Of a stretch of DNA of 64,000 bases, positions 53,701-64,000 are shown one piece after another. Source of the DNA: Bremia lactucae. Taxonomy: Eukaryota > Oomycota > Peronosporomycetes > Peronosporales > Peronosporaceae. The notes beneath the pieces are model-generated. The model did no database searches. It worked only from the letters and a program-made list of their open reading frames with translations, and had not been told where the DNA came from. The number at the start of each line of letters is the position of its first letter. Within the stretch, counting starts at the first letter, position 1. The translations under genes were made by a program, and so were the position numbers. The stretch is from assembly GCF_004359215.1 (NCBI RefSeq), contig NC_090619.1, positions 3,095,754-3,159,753 of the forward strand, written 5' to 3'.

Positions 53701-55140
53701 TAATGACACGATCACATCATTATTTGTGCACTTCGGCAACATTTGACGATGCCCGTTTCAAAGGGTACAGAGGCTGCTAATAAAAACAGCGACAGCGATG
53801 GGGCACCCGAAGACTTGACTAAGGAAAGCGCCACTGAGCATGCCATAGCTCAACATCATCAGGTAAAAGTAGCTCGCGCACACAACGGTTCGACATCGGC
53901 AGGTGGGTCTGCACCGATACGAATACGCCAGACATCCTTGCCTTCAGCAACTAGTTCGCATTATACCTTGGCTTTACTGGGGTCGATACCCGCCTTGAGT
54001 GCGTCGTCGATCATGTGGCTAAGAGCATCGTCAATTTTATCAATGTCCAACTCAAAAGCAAGATCAGGCTCCGCTTGGCTGATGTCATCCTCGTCAGCCT
54101 CAATAATACTGCCACCACCAGCCAATTGGTTGAAAAGTCTGTCAATATCGATTCTAATGTCTTGCATAGTACGTTTCTTCAACAAAAAAATACCCTCTTG
54201 TCCATCCAACAGACACGTGTCAAGTGTAGGGGCCCGGTAGTAGTTTTGATCCGAAGGCTCAACTCAACCGAATGGCGAAATTGCATCTCCGCCCCACCCG
54301 CAACTACAACGACCAATGGTGGATGTAGATCGTGCAGCACAACTTCATTTCCAAGCTCTTGTAGCTCATCCACGATGGATCTTGAAACGAAATTTGCTGT
54401 CCGCGCCAGTATCGGGACAAAATGGCACTTCGAGATCCCCATTTGTCAAAACCCGTTTGGTACTTCCAGCTCAAGTATCGGTTTTCACAGTCTTTGCACG
54501 CTCGGCTTTCTCGGCACTTTTCCTAGTGTAAGACCGCTGCACTTCCGCCTTTTGCACGTCGATCGCAACTGGACAGTCGCTTGCCCAATGGCCCCCTTGC
54601 AGATCAGGCACCCTGTTTTTGGCGGCATGGGAGTCCTTTTCGGTAAACTTTCCGACGGCTTACAACAGCCGCTGCCCTTATCCTTTTGCAGGCGCGCCTC
54701 ATTTTTCTTGCCTTTTACCACGTCACTTTACTTCAATTCTGCCCCATAATGTGGTAATACTTCTGGCGAGCGGCCCGTTCCAGTGTCAGAGAATAGAGGG
54801 CCACATCATCTTCTTTGGCAGGCGGATGTGTCAAGGAACCAACCTCTTAACGTCTAACCGTAGCACGGATGGGAATAAGTTGTCAACTAACAACTTGTAG
54901 CGCGCATCTTCATTCGCTGCCGACCAGTAACATCATTAGCACTTCCACGAATTACCCATGTCGATATCCGGTGCTCATCGGTAAGCCGATCAAAATCCAT
55001 AGAGTACTTTGATATCCGTGCTTCAACACCTGATTCCCTCATATTCATCTTCAGATGACTGGTGAACAGCTTCGCCACGTCTGGTACATGATCGTCCATG
55101 ATCGTTCCCGCTTTGCGTATCATCTCCGTGATCAAATGTC
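50760..55140 (-). pseudogene. gag-pol remnant of Gypsy H
   Basis: On the minus strand: gag at 55135-54887 (DVAKLFTSHLKMNMRESGVEARISKY in pieces), a knuckle-type CLICKG near 54620, and an acidic linker at 54209-53961 (MQDIRIDIDRLFNQL, IIEADEDDISQAEPDLAFELD). RT follows at 53560-52764, where the catalytic box reads VLIWIDDVVLFA near 53060. Integrase is at 51885-51530 (VLVLKDELTHYCELIA, FGLPEMWVSDNGTHFK), with a post-integrase part to about 51090. Numerous frameshifts. Confidence 0.7.
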
Positions 55141-55445
55141 CCTCCGTACGTCCATCTTAGTCTCATCATGAGCCAGATGATCAAGAATCCGCGCTTCAAC
55201 AGAGCTCTTGACGCTTACGACGACAACTTCTTGGACTTCACCCGTCGTCACAAGTCGCTTCCTATTTTTTCTTCATACTGCTAACGATCGCGCCTGTATC
55301 GTACCAAGGATGACTGACACCATATTATTAGCCAGGGTTCCTTGATAAACTCGAAAATACGCTGCACCATCTCCATTTCGACGTCTTCGGCTTGAGCGCC
55401 AGTGCCGAATTCCGTCATTGTCTTCGCAGTTGTGGCTTAAGTCAA

Positions 55446-55675
55446 TTTTATAGCGTATCGCGCACTTAAAAGCAAATTGTGAAGTGCTATATAGGAGTTA
55501 GGACCAAAGCAATCAACCTCTCTACGATTACCCTCGCTTTAGACCATCGACGACTCCTATAGGCTGCCTACATGTCGTATGCCCACGACCATCGAAATGC
55601 CTAGCCAAGTCCAGTCCAGCCAATTGGTCGAAACCGCCGCTGCTGTCGACTGGAACATAGCATCGAGACGCCACA
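55446..55675 (-). repeat. 5' LTR of Gypsy H, internally deleted
   Basis: It matches the two ends of 50280-50707 but lacks the middle part (equivalent of about 50403-50590). Confidence 0.7.
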
Positions 55676-56098
55676 TCTTTTTTTCAAATTTATGCATTAT
55701 CATTTGCAGCATGAAAATTGCTGTAGTAGGAAGTGACCGTCTAATATCTAGAACAGCCATTTTGAAACCCTCAAGGTGACGTTAAGGGGCAACAATAGTC
55801 GGGTAGGCAAAATACACCACTGTTTTTTTTTAAAACAGGGATTGAAATGCAACAGTAAAGAGAACATTTTTTTGTTTTTCTTCACTGTTGCGATTCATTC
55901 CAATAAAAAGTCTCCTTTTCTCGCGAAGTTGGTATTAGCCGTTTGTATATTGCTACTGTGTCAACTCTTCAAACAGTTTCGCGATTGTAGAGGTACAGCC
56001 GCAGGATTAGTTGTCGCTGTCGCAGGGTATGGTGATGATAATCTACCACTTCTAAAAATCATTTACAGTGCATGCGTCTCTCTGCATCATTCCTTGTT
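55676..56098. other. Unassigned DNA between Gypsy H and an LTR fragment
   Basis: A plus-strand frame at 55776-56153 is open with hydrophobic stretches, but it runs into the LTR fragment and has no recognisable domain. No other feature. Confidence 0.4.
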
Positions 56099-56510
56099 TG
56101 TAACGGGGCACCTTTTGATAGTACTTACAGCAGCACTAGTCAAACTACACTGATTATAGTGAAGTTGGTGCCTCGATTACTTCACATACACGACGTGCAG
56201 AGGAAGGTTTAAGTAGCTAAAAAGTCTTAGCTACTAAAAGTTAATACTAAGGCTATAGTTTGAGAGAAATTCAATCTGTATTAATCGATTAAGTTCTTTC
56301 GTATAGATATTCTATCTGCAAGCTTCAATATATTTATAACTAACTTTGTAAAGCGCCTCCTTGCGAACCGCCTAATCGTGTCTTGTAACGATTGGCGGGG
56401 TTGATTTAAACTTGAATCAATCAATCAACATTACAAATGTTATTGCGTCATTATTACTAAATTTAATAATGTTGGAACTATTAAGCCAAAATTAATAAAA
56501 TATTAAAAGG
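56099..56510 (-). repeat. LTR family 2 copy
   Basis: It starts TGTAACGGGGCACCTTTTGATAGTACT and matches 35883-36416 block by block (gcctcgattacttcacatacacgacgtgcagagg, tcgtgtcttgtaacgattggcggggttgatttaaac). Confidence 0.6.
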
Positions 56511-57065
56511 GAACCACTATAGCCACACACACCTTTTGGTGGTGCCACCCGTCTGTTTGTTTCAATTAAATAAAAACTACAGATAAAAACGGATAACGTA
56601 ACACATTTTCATTATTGGGCTATAACGCAAAATTCACAATTATTCCTTTAGAGCCGTCTTTAGATCCCTTTTGGGCTTTGGTACCCCCCCCTTGATTACA
56701 TTTGGATCCGATATAGCCACACCCTTAATTATCTACCTTTGGATTTGTGAGAGTAGCGTAACGGTAGCAACGTGTTGATAACTAGAATTAATATATAGAG
56801 AAACCTTTATGCAGGCCTTTCCAGCTTCAGTAGCTCTAAAGGCCTGCCGAAAGACTTCGCAATATTTGCGTAATTTCTTTGTTAAATAGCAAAAAGCTAT
56901 TTCAACAATGGAATTACCAGCGAAAGCCGACAAAAACTGAAAACATATAGAGATTGTGGTTTCATGGTGGGTACAAAAAATGAACCTAAGATTGGCCTAT
57001 ATGTACTTCTTTATTTATTTTCTCTTATAGGTAATAATATTAATATAACGGGGTGTCTCATTACA
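56511..57065. other. Repeat-derived DNA including an unidentified 66-residue ORF and the 3' LTR end of Gypsy D
   Basis: The motif tatagccacac occurs at about 56519 and 56713. Between 56933 and 56733 the minus strand is open for 66 residues (FCYLTKKLRKYCEVFRQAF...), a product I do not recognise. The right end, from about 56980 to cattaca at 57065, resembles the end of the LTR at 62293 and is taken as the 3' LTR end of Gypsy D. The LTR's left border is unclear. Confidence 0.35.
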
Positions 57066-57093
57066 TCCTCCGAATTCCAACCTTTAATTGCAC

Positions 57094-58130
57094 ATGGTCT
57101 CGAAACCTGCGCGCATAATCTGTGAAGCCGCAAAGCTGGCAGCTGCACGGCTTAGTGTAGCTGCTAGTGATGCAAATGTTTCAGTAGACGCATTAGCGTC
57201 TACTGTGAGAAGTTCGTCACCTCCTACTCCAATTGGAGGTGACTGGCACGAGTCGGAGTTATCGCCCGACTGGGCGGCAACTATTTTTTTTAAGGCTTCC
57301 GATTCACCCGGGGCCGCGTCTGTTGAACATATAGATTCGAACGTGACAACCAAAGAGGTGCTGACGAATTTAGTTAACTGCTCGTCAAACCCTTTTGGTG
57401 CAGAGTCATCTTGTGATGACTTCATGGGCGATGAAAACTCTGGTGATATCGGAATGCATCACCAAAACGAAGTTCACTTCAGTAAGGATACTACTGGTGG
57501 TCCCCTTTACATGGGCTTGCACGTCAATTTACTAACAAATGAAATTATTTTGCGTTAACATGAACCAACGGGAGAAGGACCGCAATTTTTGCTGTTCGCT
57601 CCCGAAATGCGACCCTGGTTGCCCTCTTCGAGCAATATAACCCGTTGGTCTAATTAGACAATCGACCGCTACAAATTCCTTTATCCGACCCATCCAGGCC
57701 TCAAAATCTTGGTGAGGACAAAACGAGATGTTTCATCGATCCCTTTCCGGTAACGGTGGTACACATGCAAACGTGCAAAGGATGTCACTCCTTAGTTCCA
57801 AGCTTGAAAAGCAGTCGTAAAGAATGTGCAAAGCTTAGGCCGCAAGGCCTGGCTTACAAAACTGTATGCTTTCCGTGACCAGTTCGAAAGACGGACCGTA
57901 GTCGGTGCACTTACAATATGCACCGTTTGTCCAGAGAGACAGAGTTACCTAGCCTCTCGTGGGGGGATCCATAACATTGCTGCTTTAAGGATGGAGGCCG
58001 AGCCCCTAAGGAGGCATACTCCTTAAAGACCCTCATTGGAGGCCGTGCATCTTTGTGAGATGCGCGAAGAGATGAGATTACGTCAGTCCCTTCAAAACGA
58101 GCTAGTGACAGCTCGCCAAAAGATTTATCC
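57094..58130 (+). pseudogene. Antisense ORF (aORF) of Gypsy D
   Basis: ATG at 57094, only 28 bp inside the LTR, opens 154 residues to the stop at 57558 (MVSKPARIICEAAKLAAARL ... ASDANVSVDALASTVRSSSPP, then acidic Ser/Asp-rich sequence DDFMGDENSGDIG). The layout resembles the E copy (MVNESMRSANSK ... SSAVVSSSPA). Beyond the stop, broken frames continue to about 58130. They include a charged helical stretch (LCEMREEMRLRQSLQNELVT, near 58055-58115) of coiled-coil type. No known domain. Confidence 0.4.
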
Positions 58131-61100
58131 TTGGTGGATGTAGTTGGACGTCTGGTTCGTGAAAAACATACCCTGTCCCGAGACTATCCGTCTTTGGCTC
58201 GGGCCATCAGGCTTTGACGGATACCTTGGACCGTGCCTGTTCGATTTGGAACCGGAAGAAGCCTCGTACTGATGGTACGGACGGAGACGTCCAACATAAA
58301 GCTTAGGATGCATAACCTACTAAAACATGTAATGACGAAGGTGGGCAGTAATAGAATACTGCCCAGATATATCGGCCCGTTTCGTGTACTGCACCGCCAA
58401 AGCAATGCGTAAACGATCGAGCTGCCTCGAAGGATACGTCATTGTAGACAGTAGGACTAGATCGGTAACTTATATGAAAAAATATTTGCTCTTCAATTTT
58501 TGTCAGAGTTCCGTTTCTTTCGCTTCAACGCATCAGCGATGGAATTCTGTACGAAATGGACTACTGTTTTCCTAGCCATCAGGAATTCTCCTGCCGACTC
58601 GATTCTGTTTTTGTTTTCAACGCTTCCGGTGCGCACTGCGGAGATGTTATTATACTAGTTAGAGCATTGTTGCTCTCACGAATATCATCGTTTTCGATGC
58701 TGAGTATTTCAGCATCGTCATCAAGATCAGCAATAGCCTTATCGCTTTTACTAAGTTTGTCCACTTCAATGTTGATTGAATTACATTGGTACCCTTTGCA
58801 TTGACTGTAAGGCTAATGCGTGATGAGAAAGAGCTAGATTGTTCTTTCTCGGGCGAGTCCCTCCTCCCTTGAATAAGAGACACTCTCCAACAAGGTGGGG
58901 GTATACGTGGAGGCGTAAGCCCTTCACGAAAACGGTGCATGCTTTGTGGATACATACTCAACTGTTGATGGCAAATTCTGCCATCGACAATAACTCGCTC
59001 CAAATCGCAAAAAAATGGAAGTATCTGCGAAGTAAATCTTCGAGGTACGATTTCCACGTTCTGTCTGATTATCTGTTTCAGGATGGTCAAAAGTCTTATA
59101 CTATCTGTTTCAGAATGATTAAAAGTTGACATTTTCAACTGTCTTCTAATAATTTGAACACAGATTGAGATAAGTCTGCCTTGAATCGGGGGTCTCGGTC
59201 TGGACCAGCTCACGGGTAACCCATGGAGTCAAAATATCGTGTCAACAAAGACACGAGCACAGCCTTTGGCTGTGATTAACTCCGGTACTGCAGCAAGATG
59301 TATCATGTTGCTGAAACGATCAACAAAGCAAGAATACCATTGTTCTTATGTTCGTCGTCGGGAAATCCGAAGACGAAGTCCATGGATACAGACTGCCAAC
59401 ACTCTGCCGGATCAGGCAGAGGTTGTAACGGAGCATGAGTTGTAGAACTGGGCTCCACGCGTTGCTAGCCTTTGCAGGCACGTATTTACTTGCGGACGGA
59501 CTCGTACTGGCGTGGCCAGTAGAAGTTATCGTGAGATAAGTCTTCTTACGTCCATAATGACCACTTATTGGTGCATCGTGGCAATAATGCATGATGCGTA
59601 AACGCAAATCATTATGGGTGGGGATGACGACACGAGGTGCGTTGCCAGCGATGGCTGTGTAATACAGTAACCCATTGCGTGTTGTCTACACAATCTCGAC
59701 AATCCTTTTAAGGATTGTTAGATGAATTTCAAGGTAATATATTAACCCTTTAAGAGCCTTATCTTCTTGATAAGCACTTGTAACGTCGTCGAGTAATGTT
59801 GACGACGGAACACATATTGTTAAAACAGTGGCGTTATGCTCACTGTTCATTTGCGCAGCCTGCTCAAACTCAGGCCGGCACGAAAGGGCATAATCGACGA
59901 CGTTAAGTCGTCCTGGTTTTTACTCCACGGAGAAGTAAAACTTCGCGAAGAAACACAACCATCTTGCCATTCTTTGCGAGAGGTGTGGCCTGTTTACGGC
60001 CGTGCGTAAAGACACATGGTCCGTATATACGTTAAACGGTCTATCTTCCAAGAGATAGGCCCTAAACTTAGCCAGTGCGTATTTCCTGGCATGGAGTTCC
60101 TTGTCATGCACTGCATAGTTGTGTTCAGCTGGTTGAAGCTGACGTGACTGAAAACAGACGACGCGCTCTGCGCCGTCTGTATCATATTGCATTACGCACA
60201 ACCGATTGCAAAATCGCTGGCGTCACAGACCGCATGAATGGTCTGTCTTTATCCGCACTCGCCAGGATTGGCGATTGCATCAAGCTTTTCTTAATACCCT
60301 AAAAAAAAGCTGATTTTCAGCGTTCCATGACCACTTTACATTTTTTCTTTAACAAAGAAGAAAGATGTACTGTCATTTCGGCATAATTGCAGAAGTACTA
60401 GTTCAGGTACGCCGCTAAGCCGAGAAACTTTCGAAGTCCCTTTACATCAACTGGCCTAGGCCAATCGATGATCACATTGATCTTTTCCGGATCCGGGCGT
60501 ATTTCGTGTTTACCCACGATGCACCCAAGAAGCGGTATCTCTCGCTTGCAGCGAATATATACTTCATGAGATTTGCATACAATTTATGCTTACGGATACG
60601 TGTAAGAACCTTTTGGACGTAGGTACGATGCACTTCAACGTCCGGCTTTTCATTCATGGCTCTGTTATGAACGAAAACGTCATGAAATAATTCGATCAAT
60701 CGATGATCACATTGATCTTTTCCGGATCCGGGCGTATTCCGTGTTTACCCACGATGCACCCAAGAAGCGGTATCTCTCGCTTGCAACGAATATATACTTC
60801 ATGAGATTTGCATACAATTTATGCTTACGGATACGTGTAAGAACCCTTCGGACGTAGGTACGATGCACTTCAACGTCCGGCTTTTCATTCATGGCTCTGC
60901 TATGAACGAAAACGTCATGAAATAACTCGATGCGAATCCCGCACCGATCTCAACAGATTAATTACACATCGATTAAATGTCGCAGGGGTATTACTAAGTA
61001 CCTGCGGCATGACTTGCCACTCCCATAGCATACCGATTGGAGTGCTTACTGCTGTAAACGGGATATCCTGCTCACGCATGAGGATCTGATTGAATCCATC

Positions 61101-61890
61101 CATCAGATCAATTGGCGAAAAGAGAGTATTTTTTGACATACCATCAATTATTTCTTCTTTTCGTGGTGTCGGCGTTTGAGTGGTACCGTTGCAGCGTTCG
61201 GTTTATTGAACGCATGCATAATCCGCCATCCTCCTGTTGCTTTGCACACGCAGAAGGTCGGAGAGCTATGTGAGGAAGGTAATTCCCTCACATGGCCTGC
61301 TGCTAAGCGATAGGCAAAGAATTTGTCGATCGCTAATACTTGTTCACGAAGCAATGACCATTACTCCATGACACAGTACTTCGAACTTGGAATTAGGTCA
61401 ATTTCGTGACGAGTGCCTTTATCCTTAGGCAGCTTGCAGGGTACTGATTCATGGAAGACATCCTTGAATTCTATGAGATTCTTAACTAAAGGGTTTGTCA
61501 TCGAAGGCTTCCAGGATTAGGCGTAAAACGTTCAATCCAAGTCTTCTCATCGAGGACACTTTCGTCCGTCCATGAGCTGCTGAGAACCCGTTCGTTCTCA
61601 GCAAATACTATTGTCGACCGAATATCGGCCACGTAGGCGTCATCTATGACAAGTACGCAGATCAGCTTGACTTTGTCACTACCCAGATCACGCAAGAACC
61701 GCTTCGGTTCAAGCGTTGGCAATTGAGTTATTTCCGATGTTAACTTCGAAGGCGCTATTATATCAGGTGTATAAGCGCCTACACATGATTCATTGTTTAC
61801 TAAGACATCTAATGTCTCAGTTTTCTCTTTGGAATTCATTTCCAAAGGTACCTGGGAATTTGTTGTAGCACCGCCAACTTGTACTGCCAT
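58125..61890 (-). pseudogene. pol remnant of Gypsy D
   Basis: On the minus strand: protease-RT linker at 61890-61498 (VLVIDDAYVADIRSTIVFAENERVL). RT at 61354-60915 (SSPTFCVCKATGGWRIMHAFNK, FSPIDLMDGFNQILMRE, VSTPIGMLWEWQVMPQ). RT continuation in a duplicated block at 60931-60462. RNase H at 60201-59920 (RVVCFQSRQLQPAEHNYAVHDKEL, YTDHVSLRTAV). Integrase zinc finger at 59607-59320 (IMHYCHDAPISGHYGRKKTYL), core fragments near 59050-58870. Post-integrase tail at 58313-58125 (HPKLYVGRLRPYHQYEAS). Many stops. Confidence 0.75.
60462..60931. repeat. Tandem duplication of a 235-bp RT segment
   Basis: 60462-60696 and 60697-60931 are adjacent copies beginning caatcgatgatcac, with only about six differences. 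On the minus strand both encode VEVHRTYVxxVLTRIRKHKL and KYIFxASERYRFLGASWVNT. The unit is not a multiple of three, so it breaks the frame. Confidence 0.9.
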
Positions 61891-61959
61891 AGTACAAGTC
61901 CATTTCGCACTGCTTCAGTGCAAGTGGTGCCACACGTCACTTCACGTTATTAGTACGTG

Positions 61960-62293
61960 CAAAAAAAGACTCTAAATAACAATTGCTTTAAAGAGATTTA
62001 GAAATTATCGTTTTTTTTATAATTAAGTTCTTCGGCTTTTATCTAATTAATACTCAATTTATTATATACTAATACAAAACATGTGATCAAGTCTTATCTG
62101 TCTCTCTCTTTGCGCGCGTCCAGTGCTGACTGGACTGCCGAGCAAGTAGATATAATGACCGTTATCTTCCAATAGATAAGCTTTCGAATATTACTATGTA
62201 AAGTATATTCTCCAAATATTCTCTACCTTTTAGATAATATATTAATTAACACCTTTAAGTGTTAATTTCACGTAACGAAACACACCGTTACAT
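61960..62293 (-). repeat. LTR between Gypsy D and Gypsy E (family 3)
   Basis: On the minus strand it begins TGTAACGGTGTGTTTCGTTACG (62293) and is AT-rich. On the E side a purine tract (minus strand ttaaagggagaagtga, 62294-62309) marks it as E's 3' LTR. On the D side D's coding sequence starts only about 70-80 bp away, so it is also D's 5' LTR. The left border is approximate. Confidence 0.55.
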
Positions 62294-62411
62294 CACTTCT
62301 CCCTTTAATGACGATTCCTCTGAGGATCATTGAATAGAGGGGTCACTATAAGAACAATTAAATTAATATAGGATGTTGATTGGTCAGAACCATCATTTTC
62401 AATTCCACCGC

Positions 62412-63934
62412 ATGGTGAACGAGTCCATGCGGTCAGCGAATAGTAAACCTTTAGCTGCGGGACATGCAGCCGCGGGCGACGCATTATTGTCTCTTGCGGC
62501 AGACATCTCGTCTGCCGTAGTATCATCTTCTCCCGCAACAATAAATGTTGCGGGTGTACGTGGTGAGTCGCCACGTGAGTGCGACCCCTCCTTGGCAGTC
62601 AACTATGAGTGCGAGTCGGACGAGATGGCCGACTCCGGGAGAGCGGAACAGTCGCCTGAACGTCGTCAGACGGCTGACTATGAGCTTTCGAATAAGGTGG
62701 CTCAATCGGGTAGACGTGCTAATAGCATTCGCTATAGCATGTTTTGTTCCGACAAAGATGATGATTCCCCATCGCCAGCACCGTCGCCCGTGCCGTCACC
62801 CGCACTTTTTTCTGTGAGTGGTGATGAAGATGGCGTAAGCCATCCTGATAAAAGTTCTTGTGGTACCCTTGCTTCAGTTGGTACGACTCAGGGGCGTGAG
62901 ACAATAAAATGTCTCGTCTTGCCCCTAAGAAGAAGCCGTGGCTTTTTCCCGAACGGCTACTTAGTAGCTTGTCTGGAGAGACTAATCCTCACAATAAATA
63001 TCCCTTATGATAAAGCTACATGGTCTTGATACCATCGCGAAGAACTTTCGCGCTGATGAAGATATTTATCTCCATGTTTTTCTTATGCATCGATGGTGTA
63101 ATGCAACAATAAGCGAGATAAAAGCTCTTTGATGCAAGCCTGGAACACGTTCATTCGCAATGACAAAGACATTGGACGCGAAGCCTGACTTCAAAACCTT
63201 AACGCGATTCGCTTTAAGTTTGAGAAACGAGCTTCAACCGGTGCAATATTTAAACTGCATCGGTTTATCGTTAGGCTGGGCTTCCATGCCTCCCGTAGGG
63301 TGATCCCTGTCCGTGTTGTGTCAACAACACGAAACGAGTGAAAGGGGATGTTTATTCCCTTTCTTCGACCTGGGGAAGGGCTCGCATCTCTATCGAGATG
63401 CGCGATGCGATTGACGTTTTGCAATCGATTTACCAGCGCCTGGGGCGCGTGTTTTCCAATTGACCTACTGATCCATCGGATGGGTCTCGTCATACTGCCG
63501 GACGAGGCCCTCAACGTCAACAACCAGCTGGGAACGAGGCTCCCAGCTGTCATGTGAAGGTGGATATCCGCGCTAGCGAACAAGATAACTCGTTCGCTGC
63601 CCCTTCACATCACGGTGGTTTTGGACACGTTCCACAAGGAAACGTTGACCACCGTGGGAATCCACCAATGGTTGTGGTGGAGGAGGAAACATTAGATCCG
63701 AACCGTTTGTCGGGTCTAGAGTCGAAGATCGACAAACTTGACCACTGCCTCCATATATTTGAGGAGGGTCTTGATCACGATTGCGGTATGCGTCACTCGT
63801 TGGAACAGAAGGTGCAGACAAACCGTATCGAACGGTTGGAAGACCGTTCGGAAAGTGCGTACTTAATGCTGGAGTACGATCAGAAGTATGACGCTCTTCG
63901 TGACGAGTTGTCGTCAGCTCATTGCGATTTCTAG
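62412..63934 (+). pseudogene. Antisense ORF (aORF) of Gypsy E, broken
   Basis: ATG at 62412 (MVNESMRSANSK), 118 bp inside the LTR, opens about 205 codons to 63029. This part has acidic Ser-rich blocks (DPSLAVNYECESDEMADSG) and a Ser/Pro repeat (SPSPAPSPVPSPALF). Other frames then give FPERLLSSLSGETNPHNKY (about 62955-63010), NFRADEDIYLHVFLMHRW (about 63040-63095), MQAWNTFIRNDKDIGRE (about 63133) and ASTGAIFKLHRFIVRLGF, all helix-rich and protein-like. The last frame, 63554-63934, has heptad-like LSGLESKIDKLDHCLHIFEE and IERLEDRSESAYLMLEYDQ, but lies opposite the pol chromodomain. No known domain. Confidence 0.4.
63455..63821 (-). pseudogene. Chromodomain tail of Gypsy E pol
   Basis: The minus strand reads MFPPPPQPLVDSHGGQRFLVE, then HRDVKGQRTSYLVR. 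After one stop (at the expected Trp) it continues RGYPPSHDSWEPRSQLVVDV and LVRQYDETHP. This is a full-length chromodomain with the WRGY and WEP landmarks, placed at the end of pol as in chromoviruses. Confidence 0.75.
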
Positions 63935-64000
63935 AACTTCGGATTCGGCATGAGAATCTCCATACTCAACATGAGAGTCTGACTCGTAATCGCAGGAATC

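Larger units (their letters stand above)
50280..55675 (-). mobile_element. Gypsy element H, decayed
   Basis: Same-orientation LTRs at 50280-50707 and 55446-55675 enclose a minus-strand gag-pol relic from a lineage different from B-E. Its zinc knuckle, RT and integrase motifs differ, and I see no antisense ORF between integrase and the 3' LTR. The 3' LTR lies just beyond the young Copia. Confidence 0.75.
57066..61960 (-). mobile_element. Gypsy element D, internal region
   Basis: A minus-strand chromovirus-like pol relic with domains in order and an antisense ORF next to its 3' LTR. Its 5' LTR would be the one that ends at 62293, which also serves as the 3' LTR of element E. It is related to B and C but has a distinct LTR. 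Confidence 0.65.
62294..64000 (-). mobile_element. Gypsy element E, 3' part (continues beyond right edge)
   Basis: Minus-oriented. The polypurine tract abuts the LTR at 62293. The chromodomain tail of pol is at 63821-63455 and the spacer between pol and LTR carries the antisense ORF. The rest of pol lies outside the window. Confidence 0.65.

Noticed and set aside
1..64000. RxLR or Crinkler effector genes
   Set aside because: No ORF shows a signal peptide followed by RxLR-EER or LFLAK motifs. The only clear signal peptide belongs to the GH3 glucosidase.
1..64000. tRNA, rRNA, CRISPR arrays or prophage
   Set aside because: No cloverleaf, ribosomal or spaced short repeat pattern was noticed. 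The tRNA-like match at 45857 is a primer-binding site, not a gene.

Overview
The window is nuclear DNA of a filamentous oomycete, most likely a Phytophthora or downy-mildew type (Peronosporales). The basis is the mix of compact host genes with short introns of about 60-80 nt, FYVE/GAF and BRWD-like architectures, a secreted GH3 glucosidase, and a heavy load of Gypsy, Copia and Mutator-like elements related in style to those of Phytophthora. The species cannot be fixed from the sequence alone. I see no bacterial-type operons, tRNA, rRNA or CRISPR.

Layout. 1-10.6 kb is nested transposons: the 3' end of a plus-oriented Gypsy element (A); a decayed Mutator-like (MULE) fragment; a deleted MULE with terminal inverted repeats and an 8-bp target duplication, split by a complete but decayed minus-strand Gypsy element (B); and a solo LTR with its own 5-bp duplication. 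11.1-22.9 kb is a gene island. It holds a dual-domain CrcB/FEX-type fluoride channel (+, three exons), a FYVE-GAF protein (+), and a large BRWD/PHIP-like WD40-ePHD-double bromodomain protein (-, three exons) that converges on the FYVE gene. 23.05-28.0 kb is an old Copia element whose 3' LTR side points away from the BRWD gene and whose 5' LTR lies about 175 bp upstream of it. 28.0-37.7 kb is Gypsy, LINE and MULE debris (Gypsy C, F and G), ending in a 100-N scaffold gap.

37.8-44.7 kb is a second gene island: the 3' part of an SRSF1-like splicing factor (+, cut by the gap), a tandem-fused double UDP-N-acetylglucosamine pyrophosphorylase (-, four exons) and a secreted GH3 beta-glucosidase (-). 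45.65-50.2 kb is a young, almost intact Copia element with near-identical 200-bp LTRs and a CTTAA duplication, disabled by one frameshift. 50.3-64 kb is three more decayed minus-strand Gypsy elements (H, D, E); D and E share the LTR between them.

Main points of interest. (1) In five Gypsy copies an ORF starts just inside the 3' LTR on the strand opposite gag-pol and runs towards the pol 3' end. (2) The intact Copia has a primer-binding site complementary to the anticodon arm of initiator tRNA-Met, and the polyprotein ATG lies inside that site. (3) Two complete pyrophosphorylase copies are fused in one gene. (4) The BRWD-like protein carries an ePHD module between its WD40 and Tudor/bromodomain parts.
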